Assembly: GCF_028769735.1 (NCBI RefSeq)
Contig: NC_088172.1
Span: forward strand, 58,125,075 to 58,189,074
DNA length: 64,000 bases
Origin: Zonotrichia leucophrys gambelii
Taxonomy: Eukaryota > Chordata > Aves > Passeriformes > Passerellidae
Direction of reading: 5' to 3'
Positions 1 through 9,800 of the stretch are shown in pieces. The notes below the pieces were generated by a model. It searched no databases and was not told where the DNA came from. It was given only the letters and a program-made list of their open reading frames with translations. Numbering within the stretch: position 1 is the stretch's first letter; each line of letters opens with the position of its first letter. Both the position numbers and the translations under genes were made by a program.

Positions 1-149
1 CTTGGAACTGGAATATGGTCCTCATTGGTTACCTCATCATCTAAAGCCACCATCTCATTTCTCCGGTCTTCGTGCATGTTCCAGCAGAGCTTTTTCTTCT
101 TCTCCTCATCCACTTTGGATGGAGGCGCACGTTTCCGACGACTGCTCAT
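1..149 (-). CDS. SHPRH: SHPRH, N-terminal part of first coding exon (partial)
   Basis: The start codon is the complement of CAT at 147-149, and the reading frame stays open to the window edge (49 full codons). The protein begins MSSRRKRAPP, followed by KVDEEKKKK and then NMHEDRRNE, which matches the N-terminus I recall for vertebrate SHPRH. SHPRH is a nuclear SNF2-type helicase and RING E3 ubiquitin ligase that acts with RAD5-like activity on PCNA in DNA-damage tolerance. The helicase, H1/H5-like, PHD and RING domains are all beyond base 1. This part is a basic, low-complexity leader. Position and strand fit the vertebrate order SHPRH(-)/GRM1(+). The exon is incomplete only because the window ends. 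Confidence 0.93.
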   Translation of the reverse strand, partial: MSSRRKRAPPSKVDEEKKKKLCWNMHEDRRNEMVALDDEVTNEDHIPVP

Positions 150-180
150 TTTGCCGTTTTCTCAACGGTGCTTTCAGTAT
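150..180 (-). other. SHPRH: SHPRH 5'UTR portion of the start-codon exon, with splice acceptor at 181-182
   Basis: On the minus strand the sequence before the ATG reads ttcaccttgcag|atactgaaag. This is a short pyrimidine run and a consensus CAG acceptor, 31 bases before the start codon. It implies that the true 5' end of the mRNA is a separate upstream exon, which fits the CpG island about 2.4 kb away. The splice site is inferred from sequence alone. Confidence 0.65.
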
Positions 181-2574
181 CTGCAAGGTGAAGTGAATCA
201 GTCAACAACAGGCATTACAAAATCAAATGGCCACACTAGAATTTCACTGTGCAAAGTTCTGGGACACAAATACATGCACTATGCACTCAAACTGTTCAGA
301 AGTATTAGCTTTAGAGGGCCTCCTATTCCTGTGCCATCACACAAAGCTGGACATGAAGCACGGTCTCGTACTAGATCTTACAAATTTGCCAGACAGCTAC
401 AGACAAAGTTCAACAAGACTGCTTCATTTCAGAGCTCTTACTCAGAATCTTGTGGGATAGACATAAACCAAGAAGCAGAGGAATCCTGCAAAGATGGGGG
501 TGGAGGAAGACAGAAAAAAAAACCAAAACAAACCTCCGCAAACAAAAGTGCAGAAGTACAGGAGATCTGGGGGCAGGAGTGGGGTAAATACGCATAAAAT
601 TCCTTTTTTCTTTCAAAGTCTACATAGACCTGAAACTTAAACTTGACACAGGGCTAGTCTGAAGATGCCACTACATAAAATATGGTTTAGAGCCCAAGCT
701 ATTAAGTTCTGTCCTTCAAAGTCCCCAATGACCTCGCTACTAGTATTGAGTAATTTTCCCAGGAAACCGTGCATCCTGGGCCCTGGATATACAAACTGCT
801 TGCAGAAGAGCCCTTAGTTAGTTATTGTACATTTCAGGGGGACCAGTCAGCAAACTAAATGTAGAGTCTTGCTGATACTGACTAACTGCAAGCCTAAGTC
901 AAGACGGACATGTAACTCCTTAACTGACCCAGACACAGAACGGACTTTGTGGATAAAATACAAGTAAACAAAGTACAGCTGCTAAATGGTATATATGAAG
1001 AAGCAAAATATAGAATATTAGATCCATCTGGGAAACTAATAACTACATAGCCAAAACCACATGCTCATAATTAAACACTCAAGCAAGCAGGAGCGTTTTT
1101 CAAAAGATTTTTTACAAGGAGCCTGAACGTAGCAATAGGTCTGTGACTTTATATTACACTTTGTGAGAATAGATATTTGTGTCAACTCAGCTTGTGCATA
1201 CAACTTTTAAAGGAATGTAGGAAGATAAGAGGAAAATATTGTAAGCTACTAAATCCAGTACAACATACCCTAATGTTAAAGAGGTTTATGCTGGAACATA
1301 ACAGAATTCCTGTTACTGAATAATTTTGTAAGGGTCTTGGAAAAACCCAAAAAAACCCCAAACAAACGCTAACTGATAATTCATGAAAGCCAAAGGAAAT
1401 ATCGTGGGATATACACATTTTCCTCTGTTTGAAACTCAAACACAAAATCACAGACTCGATTAGGTTGGAAAAGACTGCTGAGATCATCGAGTCCAACCTG
1501 TGACTGAACACGGCCCTGTCAACTGGACCACAGCACACAGTGCCACATCCAATCTTGCCTTAAACACCTTCAGGGATGGTGACTCTACCATCCCCTCGGG
1601 CAGCTCATTCCAACGCGTAATCACCCTTTCTGTGAAAAAACCTTCCAAAGGCTCAATCGAAACACTCCCTGGCGCAGCCCAAGGCCATCCTGTCACAGCT
1701 GTTGGGGAGAAGAGGCCGACTCCCACCCGGCTACAGCCTCCTTTCAGCACTTGTAGAGAATGATAGTCTGTAGTCTCTCACAATTTCACAACAGACTTCA
1801 GGGAAGGAAGGGCGAGTTTTTCAAAACAATGCTCATGCACACGGAGCGATGCTGACAGCACTCGAAGCAAATCCCGACGGCGAACACACACCGCACTCAA
1901 CCCCGAGGCAGAAGGCTCCCAGCGGCATCCCGGCCTGCTCGAGCCCGCCAGCGTGGGCATCGCACCCTGAGGGACAAGCGGGAGGGAACCGCTCTGTGCG
2001 AGCGGGCTCTGCCCACAGCTCCAGCGGCCACAACACGCCCGCGCCTACGAGGGGCAGCGGCAGCCGCGCCCGGGGCAGGGGAAGCGGCGGGGGCCGTCTG
2101 CAGAGGAGCCCCGCGGACCGCGGCTCCACCGCCGCCCCGAGCACCCGCCGACCCCAGGCCCGGGGCCGGGGCCTCCCGCACCGCGCGCCGCCGCAGGGAC
2201 GCGGGCAGCTCTCGCAGTCTCGAACGAGGAAAGCGACAGGAAGCTCGGGAAGGCGAGCCCAGCAGCGGAATGCGAAACCCTCGGCAGCCGGCACTGCACC
2301 ACCGCGATGCCGGCCACCGGCGGGCTCTGCGCGGCTGCGGTGACCCACCGCCGCCCCCCGGTCACTGCGCAGCGGGCCCGCGGCATCCCCCGCTACCCGC
2401 GGCCACTCGCACAGGCCTCGGGCTGCCCGGCCCCGTCGCCGCCGCCCGCGGCACGGCCGCCGCGCACCTAAGGACTATCGCGGCGGGAGGAGCGGCTGCT
2501 CACGGCCGTAGTGGGGGCCGGGGGCAGCCCCGGGGGCGCAGGGTGAGGGGAGCGGGGCGAGGAGCCGCGGACGT
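181..2574 (-). other. SHPRH: SHPRH first intron (inferred)
   Basis: This is the stretch between the inferred acceptor at 181-182 and a candidate donor at 2575-2576. It is mostly AT-rich and non-coding. It contains one CR1 fragment (1446-1765), and its upstream end overlaps the CpG island. Long open frames inside the GC-rich part occur on both strands and show no protein family; I treat them as composition artefacts. Confidence 0.5.
1446..1765 (-). repeat. CR1 LINE, 5'-truncated 3' end
   Basis: Read on the minus strand, the 3' end is the typical CR1 tail (ggttggactcgatgatctca, then cttttccaacctaat). Just upstream, the minus-strand frame at 1484-1750 encodes a CR1 ORF2 C-terminus with RWNELPEGMVESPSLKVFKA. 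The element is truncated at its 5' end, as most CR1 copies are. It lies in the SHPRH first intron in the sense orientation of that gene. Confidence 0.9.
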
Positions 2575-2580
2575 ACCGGA
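2571..2580 (-). promoter_or_regulatory. SHPRH: Candidate splice donor of SHPRH exon 1
   Basis: The minus strand reads ctccg|gtacgt, with GT at 2576-2575, and is a good donor match inside the CpG island. An alternative is ttag|gtgcg with GT at 2467-2466. Either would splice to the acceptor at 181-182. Confidence 0.4.
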
Positions 2581-2852
2581 GCGGTGACGCTGCTGCCCCG
2601 GCGGCCGCGGCTCCTCCCGGATCGGGCGGGGCCCCCGCGGCGGGGGGGCGGGTCCGGGGGGCGCGAGACCGCACCGCCCCTGGCAGTGCCGGACAGAGCC
2701 CCCGAGCAGGGGGGGCCGGAGGAGCAGGCGGGTACCCGGGAGCGCGAGCACCCGCTCTGGCCCGAGCGGCAGCCAATGGGCTTCAAGAACCGTGACTTTT
2801 GCCCCGCCCCCCCGATGTCAGCGGAACACAGCGAAGGGAAGGCCGGGGAACG

Positions 2853-2862
2853 GCGCAGGCGC
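2853..2862. promoter_or_regulatory. NRF1-type palindromic site
   Basis: The sequence gcgcaggcgc is an exact match to the NRF1 core GCGCAnGCGC. It sits about 80 bp from the CCAAT box in the SHPRH island. NRF1 sites are typical of TATA-less housekeeping promoters. Confidence 0.6.
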
Positions 2863-2950
2863 AGTTGTGTGCACTCCGGATGAGGAGGCGGGGCTAAAGC
2901 GATGGTGCCCTCAGTGGGGCGTGGCTGAGGGCGGGGCGAGGGCTGTGTTG

Positions 2951-2958
2951 TGACGTCA
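2951..2958. promoter_or_regulatory. Full CRE palindrome
   Basis: The sequence tgacgtca is a perfect CREB/ATF palindrome near the outer edge of the SHPRH CpG island. Confidence 0.6.
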
Positions 2959-3029
2959 CATGGGTGGGCGTGGCCGCGCAGGGTGGCGCTGAGGGGTAGG
3001 CCCTGGTGGGGGGGGCGTGGGAACGCTGT

Positions 3030-3285
3030 GGGATCCCGGGAATGCACGGGAGGTTCCGCCTGAACCGGGGAGGAATCTCGGTGTGCGGGCGGTCATGCAC
3101 TGGAACAGATCGTCCGGACAGGATGAGGAGTCTCCCTCGCTAGAGAGAGCCGAGAACCGTCTGGTCGCAATCCCGGGCCGAGCGCTCTGGGATGATCCTG
3201 CCCGAGCAGGGGCGCTGGATCAGATGGAGCCCTGTGCTCCTTCCATCGTGACCCACTCGGTGATTTTGTGCATGAAACACTTGGC
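3030..3285 (+). repeat. CR1 LINE 3' end
   Basis: The sequence follows the CR1 3' end from gaggttccgcctgaac through gtcatgcactggaacagatc and gatgatcctgcccgagcagg to a degraded gtgattttgtg tail. The element starts immediately outside the SHPRH CpG island. Its own base composition is GC-rich, so it could be mistaken for part of the island. Confidence 0.75.
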
Positions 3286-3424
3286 AGAAGAGAGAGGACT
3301 GTTCAGGCATCTGACAAAAGCGACGGAAAGAGCGAATTTTTGGGCTGTTAGCACTGCGAAAAGGCAGAATCAGGCCAATTAATTTTTAACGACAGATATC
3401 ACTGCAGTAAAAACTACAGAAGGA

Positions 3425-3868
3425 AGCTGGTGAAGTTGCTGAAGGGTCTGAAGCACAAGTCCTGGGAGGAGTGGCTGAGGGGGCTGGCAGTGTTTAGCCT
3501 GGAGAAAAGGAGGATCCGGGGGCACCTTAGCAGCCTCTGCAGCTCCCTGAAAGGAGCCTGTAGCCAGATGGGGCTTGGCCTCTTCTGTCAGCCAGCCAGC
3601 CGCAGGATAAAGGACATATAGCCTCAAGCTTTGCCGGGGGGGCTTAGGTTTGTCAATGGGAGGAATTTCTTCATAAAAAGAGCAATTTAACACCGGAATG
3701 GGCTGCCCAGGGAGGGAGTGGAGCCACTGTCCCTGGAGATGTTCAAGGAAAGACTGGACATGGCACTAAGTGTAATGGTATAGCTGGCAAGGTATTCAGT
3801 CCAAGGTTGGACTCTGTGATCTCAGAGGCCTTTGACAACCGCAATGATCCTGTGATTCTGTGAAATGC
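3425..3868 (+). repeat. CR1 LINE, C-terminal ORF2 remnant and 3' tail
   Basis: The plus-strand frame at 3430-3621 encodes GLKHKSWEEWLRGLAVFSLE followed by KRR, the conserved C-terminal region of CR1 ORF2. Frameshifts follow. The element continues as aatgggctgcccagggaggg and ends in atgatcctgtgattctgtga, the CR1 octamer tail. It is homologous, in opposite orientation, to the element at 4248-4850. Confidence 0.92.
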
Positions 3869-4247
3869 ACAGACTGACAATTGGAGACAGCTGTAAATAC
3901 ACAAATAGAGAGCCCTTTACAGGAAGAAGGTGGGGTTTTCTTTTATAACAGTTCTTTCAACCATTTTTTCATATTAGCTTTTCCAAATGAATTCCTTACT
4001 TACTTGCCTGTGCTGATTTTCTGCCATTCTCAGCCTTTCTGAAAGGGTGGGCTCAGAAGAGCTGCTCAGAACAGTGATGTGCAGTAGCTTTGAGTGTTGG
4101 CCCTTACACCAACCTTATGTGGTTTGGCTGTCTTAATTGGCAATGTTTGATTTCGTATTCCTAGATTAAAATTAGCTGAAAAAGCATCACTTGGTCCTAT
4201 GTTACAACAGGAAGTTGCTGCAGAACAGAGATGAAAGGAAAGGCACA
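3869..4247. other. Unique spacer between two oppositely oriented CR1 copies
   Basis: This is AT-rich sequence without a recognisable gene or repeat. It would be the loop if the flanking CR1 copies pair as an inverted repeat. Confidence 0.5.
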
Positions 4248-4850
4248 ATCACATAGAATCATTTAGGTTGAAGAAGACCTCTGAAATCAAGTCCAGCCTC
4301 TGACTGATCACCTTGTCAAGTAGATCATGGCACTACATCCAGTCATTCCTTTAAACACCTCCAGGGACAGTGACTCCACCACCTTCTCGTGAGCAGTCCA
4401 TTTCAATGTATGATCACTCTTTCTGTGAAGAAATTGCTCCAACCTGAACCTCCCCTGGCGCAGCTTGGGGCCATGTTCTCTCATCCTGCTGCTAGTTGTT
4501 GGGAGAAGATGCTGACCTCCACCTGCTACAATATTTTTTCAGGGAGTTGTAGAGAGCACTAAAATCCTCCCTGAGCCTCCTTTTCTCCAGCGTAAACACC
4601 CCCAGCTCCCTCAGCTGCTCCTCATAAGCCTTGTGCTCCAGACCCTTCCCCAGCTCCATTGCCCTTCTCCGGACATACTCCAGCTCCTCAATGTCCTTCT
4701 TGATGAGAGGGGCCCAAAACTGAGCACAGAACTCGAGGTGTGGCCTCACAAGTACAGGGAGAGAATCACTTCCCTGTTCCTGCTGGTCACACCAGTGCTG
4801 ATACAGGCCAGGATGCCAGTCTGTGGGACAGTGAGCAGCTGGAGTGATGC
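4248..4850 (-). repeat. CR1 LINE with decayed ORF2 C-terminus
   Basis: The 3' end is at 4248 (cacatagaatcatttaggtt on the plus strand, the reverse of the CR1 tail). The minus-strand frame at 4492-4749 reads [14 protein letters not shown], then [20 protein letters not shown] and [20 protein letters not shown]. This is clearly the end of CR1 reverse-transcriptase ORF2. The frame stops before the true C-terminus (WN.LP...ESPSLE), so the coding part is broken. It is a dead 5'-truncated copy and not a host gene. Confidence 0.95.
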
Positions 4851-6481
4851 ACTTTGCTAGGAATTCATTAAGCTACCCTGTTTCACTTCTACTACTGGTG
4901 TGCATCCCTATACATATGGATAGGTAGGGCAGGCAGCTACTTTTAAAGGTGTGACATCTAGATTTGTGTTGCAAGATGCGAATATCAAATTTCCTCGCTG
5001 TGAACTGTATCTCTTGATGGCAGGAGTGGGGGCAGCCAAAGGACAACTTCCATCACATTTACTGAGGTGGGGGGCATGCTGTGAGTCTGTGATAATGCAG
5101 ATGCTCCCCACGTGGGACATCAAAGGTGTGACTCCTCATGCGAGTGTGCTGCAGCTGCTGTTGGTGACCTGATGCTGTGAGAAAGTCCCACAAGTGACTG
5201 CTGCTCACCCTCCTCCACTTGGTGAAGTTGGACTCTGCCAGCAAAGGGAAGCAGGAAGGAAAATCATACACTTCCAGAACTCTTGTAGGAATAGTGGACA
5301 ACAATTCATGACTCAGTGAGATCTGTTCACAGACTCATTTACAGGGCTGTTCACAGGGCCATGAGTCTCTTAATGAGTCTTGCCCTTTAGTTAGCTCTTC
5401 TATTTCTATATTGTCCATGTCTTCTATTAATGATTTCCTCTCCTGGACTGGAACTTTTGCTTTCTTTGGTAGCGCTGATGGTCTTTGGAGATTTAAAATA
5501 TAAAGCATTTGTGAAACTGAACTTTATTTTCTCATCTGTATTTTGTGAAAACTAGTAAGCAAGAGAGTAACATTTCTGCTTTCAGAGGAGGGGGAAAACA
5601 CAATGGCCCCAAGAGGGTGCCTGCTGTACATGGCAATATCTGTCTGAGCCTCTCTTTTTCTCTCACCCTTGTTTGGTAAGAAATATCTTTCCTAGTTCTC
5701 AGGATAAACAACCTTGGCATGATCCTCCTGCCGAGGGAAGGAGGAGATAACTCCAGGCAGGGTAACAGTCACATTCTGGCCTTTCCCAGGTCACCATTGT
5801 CTCGGCACTGCTCAAACCCCTCCTGGCTTAAAGCTGAGAAGTCACTTCCCAGCTCTCCCTGCCCACTTATTGGGTCAAGACTCAGTACCCCTTAGGACTT
5901 TTCAACTCAATAAGGAGAGGAAAGTGATTCAGATTCGAAAATACCCTTGGGTAGAGGTGCACTGAACCAACACTAGAGGTCCTTTAACAAGTAATGATGT
6001 TATTTGAAGAAAAATTCACATTTGTGAACACAAAGATGAAGGCACAGAGCTAGCAAAACACTACATTGGTAAACCTTGCAGTATCATATGAGAAAGACGA
6101 GGATGAAAAGTAGAGAGAGAAAAGAAAAAAGAGGGGGGAAGAGAGAGAGATCACCTCTACTGAAGCATAGATCAAGAGAAATCTTGGTCATCTCTAAGAG
6201 CAATGGAGATCTTTGGAGTGTCAGGAGCACTAGTTCTGAAGTACACTCCAACACAGGGGCACAAATTTTACCAAAGAGCTGTCCCTGCTTTGGGGAAGAA
6301 AGAGAAGCAGGTCTGTTGATTTGTCTGTAAGGTGGTTGTATTCTCAGCCTCTGTTACGTAGATTTCAAATGCCAGTTTTTACTTTTGGAAGAAGTGGACG
6401 TGAGACCATGCTGCCATCATAAATGGGGGCAGGGCAACCAATTTATAAGTAAAAGTAACAATTTATACTTAGGAACTGTAG
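4851..6481. other. Intergenic, no gene seen
   Basis: This sequence is AT-rich. The open frames in it are short and overlapping with no recognisable family. A purine-rich run (about 6100-6180, agagagaaaag type) is simple-sequence DNA. Confidence 0.6.
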
Positions 6482-6845
6482 TGGGATAGAATATAAGAAA
6501 ATAAAGATAGTATAGAAAGTATTCTTACCCCTAAGGAGTTGCAGCTGGGCCAATTATCAGAGATTAGGAACAGGCCTGACTTTAACAGGCACAGCTGTAA
6601 CCAGTGAGAAGAAGAGTGCTATAAAAGAGTGGGGTGGCTGGTTGAGAAGGGAACTGGAGTCAGTTGGCTGCTTTGTGAAGAAGAAAGAGCCAGTGCTCTG
6701 AGGAGATGCCCATGAGAAAACACCAAGAAGGTATGAAACTTTTGTGTTAGGAGACACCAGTATGGAACCCCTGCAATAAGGTGACAAGGAACAAAGAGAA
6801 GGATGACAAAGACTGTGGGTCTAGTGAAAGGGCAGAGCCATGACA
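6482..6845 (-). mobile_element. LTR-like dispersed repeat, copy 1 (probable solo endogenous-retrovirus LTR)
   Basis: The minus strand beginning at 6845 (tgtcatggctctgccc) is clearly homologous to the plus strand at about 55454-55800. Shared blocks include accttcttggtgttttctca, ggctctttcttcttcaca, cttttatagcactcttctt and tatctttattttctta. The TG start, an internal TATA-like cttttatagc and the length of about 360 bp suggest a solo LTR. I cannot name the family. Target-site duplications were not resolved, so the boundaries are approximate. Confidence 0.55.
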
Positions 6846-9800
6846 CTTAGGCAGCACTCTCTCTTCTGCTTGGCTGCAAGGAAAAGGATCATCCCCTCCC
6901 TCAGCACTGCATTCACATATCTCATGGAAATCTCTTAGCTACATTATCTTGTGACATATCTCATGGAACTCTTGACTGTTATCTTGCCTGTTGTGGCTCC
7001 ACTGCAGTGTTTGAGGCATTTCTTAGGAGGATACAAAGGGGTCTTCACCCACTGTGTCCATCTTTTGTCTGAAGGAGTTTTGCTTTTCTGTCTAGCCACT
7101 TATTTTGAAATAAGCATTGAGAGCAGGTGGAAAAATCCCTGTTTCTATTCAGCAGCTAATGACTAAGGATCCTACAGATTAGCACCCAGTAATTTTTCTA
7201 CTGTTCTAAAGAACTTCAGTGCATTAAGGAAGATAATTGCCATTTAATCTAACAAAATAAAAAGGAGCAGTATGAAGAGAAGAGAATATGACATAAAATG
7301 GCACTATGTCATTTTTTTGAGCACAATTGACAACATAGCCTCCTTTGCCTATGAATAAAAATTCCCCTATGCTTTCAGTAGCAACTCTTAAAGCCCAGAA
7401 AGAGTAAGCAAATAATAAAATCAGGAGACATGCTCCTTTGCAAAGAGTTTCTTTTTTGAGGGAGGCTGGAGAAAACAGCATGCCAGTTGTTATGGTATTT
7501 AAAAGTTCTTTTTTAGTTGCAAAGGCAAGCAGAAATCTTCTAAAGGAAATCAAAATTGTGCACCTCCAAATTGGTTCTGGCAGGAAATGTGCATGTTTGT
7601 AGCAAATGAATGAAACTGAGGGCAGATAGACTCTGTTCCCTGCACTACAATGGATGTATGCTAAGCTGTGCCTCAGCCAACCCGTGTGTTACTCTTGTGG
7701 TTAACTAGCAGGAGAAATCTATTCAGCTCCTTTGATAAAAATCACCATGTGACAGAAATGGCAAGATGGACCCCAGTGGAGACATAATACTGTTCCAGTC
7801 TGTTCCAGATTAATAAAATTGTGAGCAGTATTCTGTGGCCTGGTAGGAAATTATTTTCATAGGTTAAGCTCTGCCTAACTTCCAGAGTGTTTGGTGTGTG
7901 TATAATAGAAAATAGTATAATTGTCATAGTGGGACTTTGAAAGTGTTATCATATAATTGCCACCATCCACAGTGCATAATGCTGCTTGGGACAAAAGAGT
8001 GGAGGATTTAAATATTTTTTGGAGAGCTAAAAAGAGCAGCATGTTATTGTGTGCCAGAAACCATCATGTAAGCCAGTAAACTAAGAACCCAGCATGAGAA
8101 AAACACCATGGAGCTACGATGGCAAACTTCCCCTTTTTCACTTCTTCAGGGCTTCCACTATTTTCTGTTTCCTCAAAACAGAGAAGTTCAACATATCACT
8201 TGTGCCTTTCTGCCTCTTAGCACAGCATCTCCTGGGGGAATCTACCTGCACCCCACAGAACTGCACACTGCAGGCCATCTGTCCCAGCTCACGTGTGTGC
8301 ACAGTTCTTGTACACCCTCATCCATCTGCCACTCAGCTGAGCTACGTGCTGCTTTTGTGAAAACCAGGTGATACACCTGACCTCAGGACTGACAGCAGCA
8401 GCTGAGCTGTCACTGGTGGGAGTTAAGCCCATTTCCCTTTTTTCAAGAGAAAAGGACAGTTAAAAAGACTATCTAAATATAGAGCAGGAAAAAAAAATAA
8501 CCATGTCATTGCATCTAGGACATCATCTAGATTTACTATGTAGGATTTGGAATCCAGTTCTTGGAGTTATTTAAATATATACCTAAATAAGGTGTTTTCA
8601 TTGCTTTAATATTCCTTTTATAAGCCTTTTTTTTATGTAACAAAAATGCATAAAGGAAAAGTTTGCAGTTCCTGAGAAAAACTGAACCTTCTAATAAAAC
8701 TGGAATTAAATAAATAAAATCTTTAAAATAAAATCAGTAAAAGCATTTTGAAATTTAGGATCAAAATATAGATGTTTGTAACATAATACAGGGCACAATG
8801 GTTTGAAAGAGAGCTGAAGAGATATTTCAGACATTATCTATTAGAGATATATTTCTTGGCAGTGAAAAATGCTGATTTTCACACTCTGGCAAGAGAAGAT
8901 TTGGATTCATAACATGCACTGTAATATAAAAAACAAGCAAAACAAAACTTCTTGCAAAATTCTTATCTATGTTTTATACTTTAGAAAAAAGGCAAATAAA
9001 ATTGAATTTGAAACATAAATGAAACTGTTTATTCCAGAAGTCTTCTGGAACTATTTTATTTTGGCCTCTTTTCTCATAAAGAAGTGATAAGCAGCCTCAG
9101 TAGTTTCTGTCAAAGAATATATGAACTTCATCAGGGTTGTTATTTCTTCGATTTATCATCTTAGAAGTACAGAAAGATCTGCAGTTCTCAAGCCAGAAAT
9201 CAATGTATTTGTTTAACACCAATGAAAATCTGTCTCCACAGATGTTTTCTTTGAGTTTGACAAGGTTTGATGTTAAAACAAGTACATAAATATTGATGTG
9301 GCTTCATTGCAGGGGGTTAATAATCATTCTCTTCAGAGGAGTATTATATTAAATTGTCATTCCAAAATTCACCTTTGAGCCTGCTTGGGTGACTACCTGA
9401 GTCAGAAAAAGCAGCAGTTTCAGAGAGGGCAGGCAGTGCATTTGCTCTGGCTCTGGGCTGCAGGAGCAGGCAGTGCTGACTCATGGAATGCACAGGGCAT
9501 GGAAGAGCCGAGGAGATGCCCCAAAGCTGTCCCCAAACCTCCCGGTGCTTCGGGGGAGCTGCACCTTGCCTGGGTGCTGTTAGTGCCAGGCAGCATTGCT
9601 GTGGGACACAGGGATGTTTCTCTCTGCAGTGTCCCGGGGAGGTGGATACCTGTGATTCCACAGGGGAGTTACAGACAGGCAGATCTCAGCTGGGCAGCAG
9701 AGCTGGCTGCTTTCTGCTGCTACTGGCACCTGGTCCCTTCTAACTATTGCCTGAAAGGTGCAGTAAATCTGGAACGGGAGAAGCCCGAGTGTGGTGGTAC

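Larger units (their letters stand above)
1850..3010. promoter_or_regulatory. SHPRH: CpG island, SHPRH promoter and probable untranslated exon 1
   Basis: The base composition changes sharply to GC-rich and CpG-dense DNA from about 1850 to about 3010. Within it lie a CCAAT box (2773-2777), a GC box (2801-2810), an NRF1-type palindrome (2853-2862) and a perfect CRE (2951-2958). Read on the minus strand, these lie upstream of two candidate donors for a first exon, ctccg|gtacgt ending at 2577 and ttag|gtgcg ending at 2468. There is no TATA box, which is usual for a housekeeping island promoter. The exact transcription start cannot be fixed from sequence. Confidence 0.8.

Noticed and set aside
25..597. 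190-codon plus-strand frame at the window start
   Set aside because: It is antisense to the SHPRH start exon and runs on into its intron; the product has no recognisable features.
1833..2587. Open frames of 100-170 codons on both strands of the SHPRH CpG island
   Set aside because: Same composition artefact; no domain, no splice logic, overlapping on both strands.
4492..4749. Protein-like minus-strand frame with clear homology
   Set aside because: It is the C-terminus of CR1 LINE ORF2 and not a host gene; recorded as a repeat.
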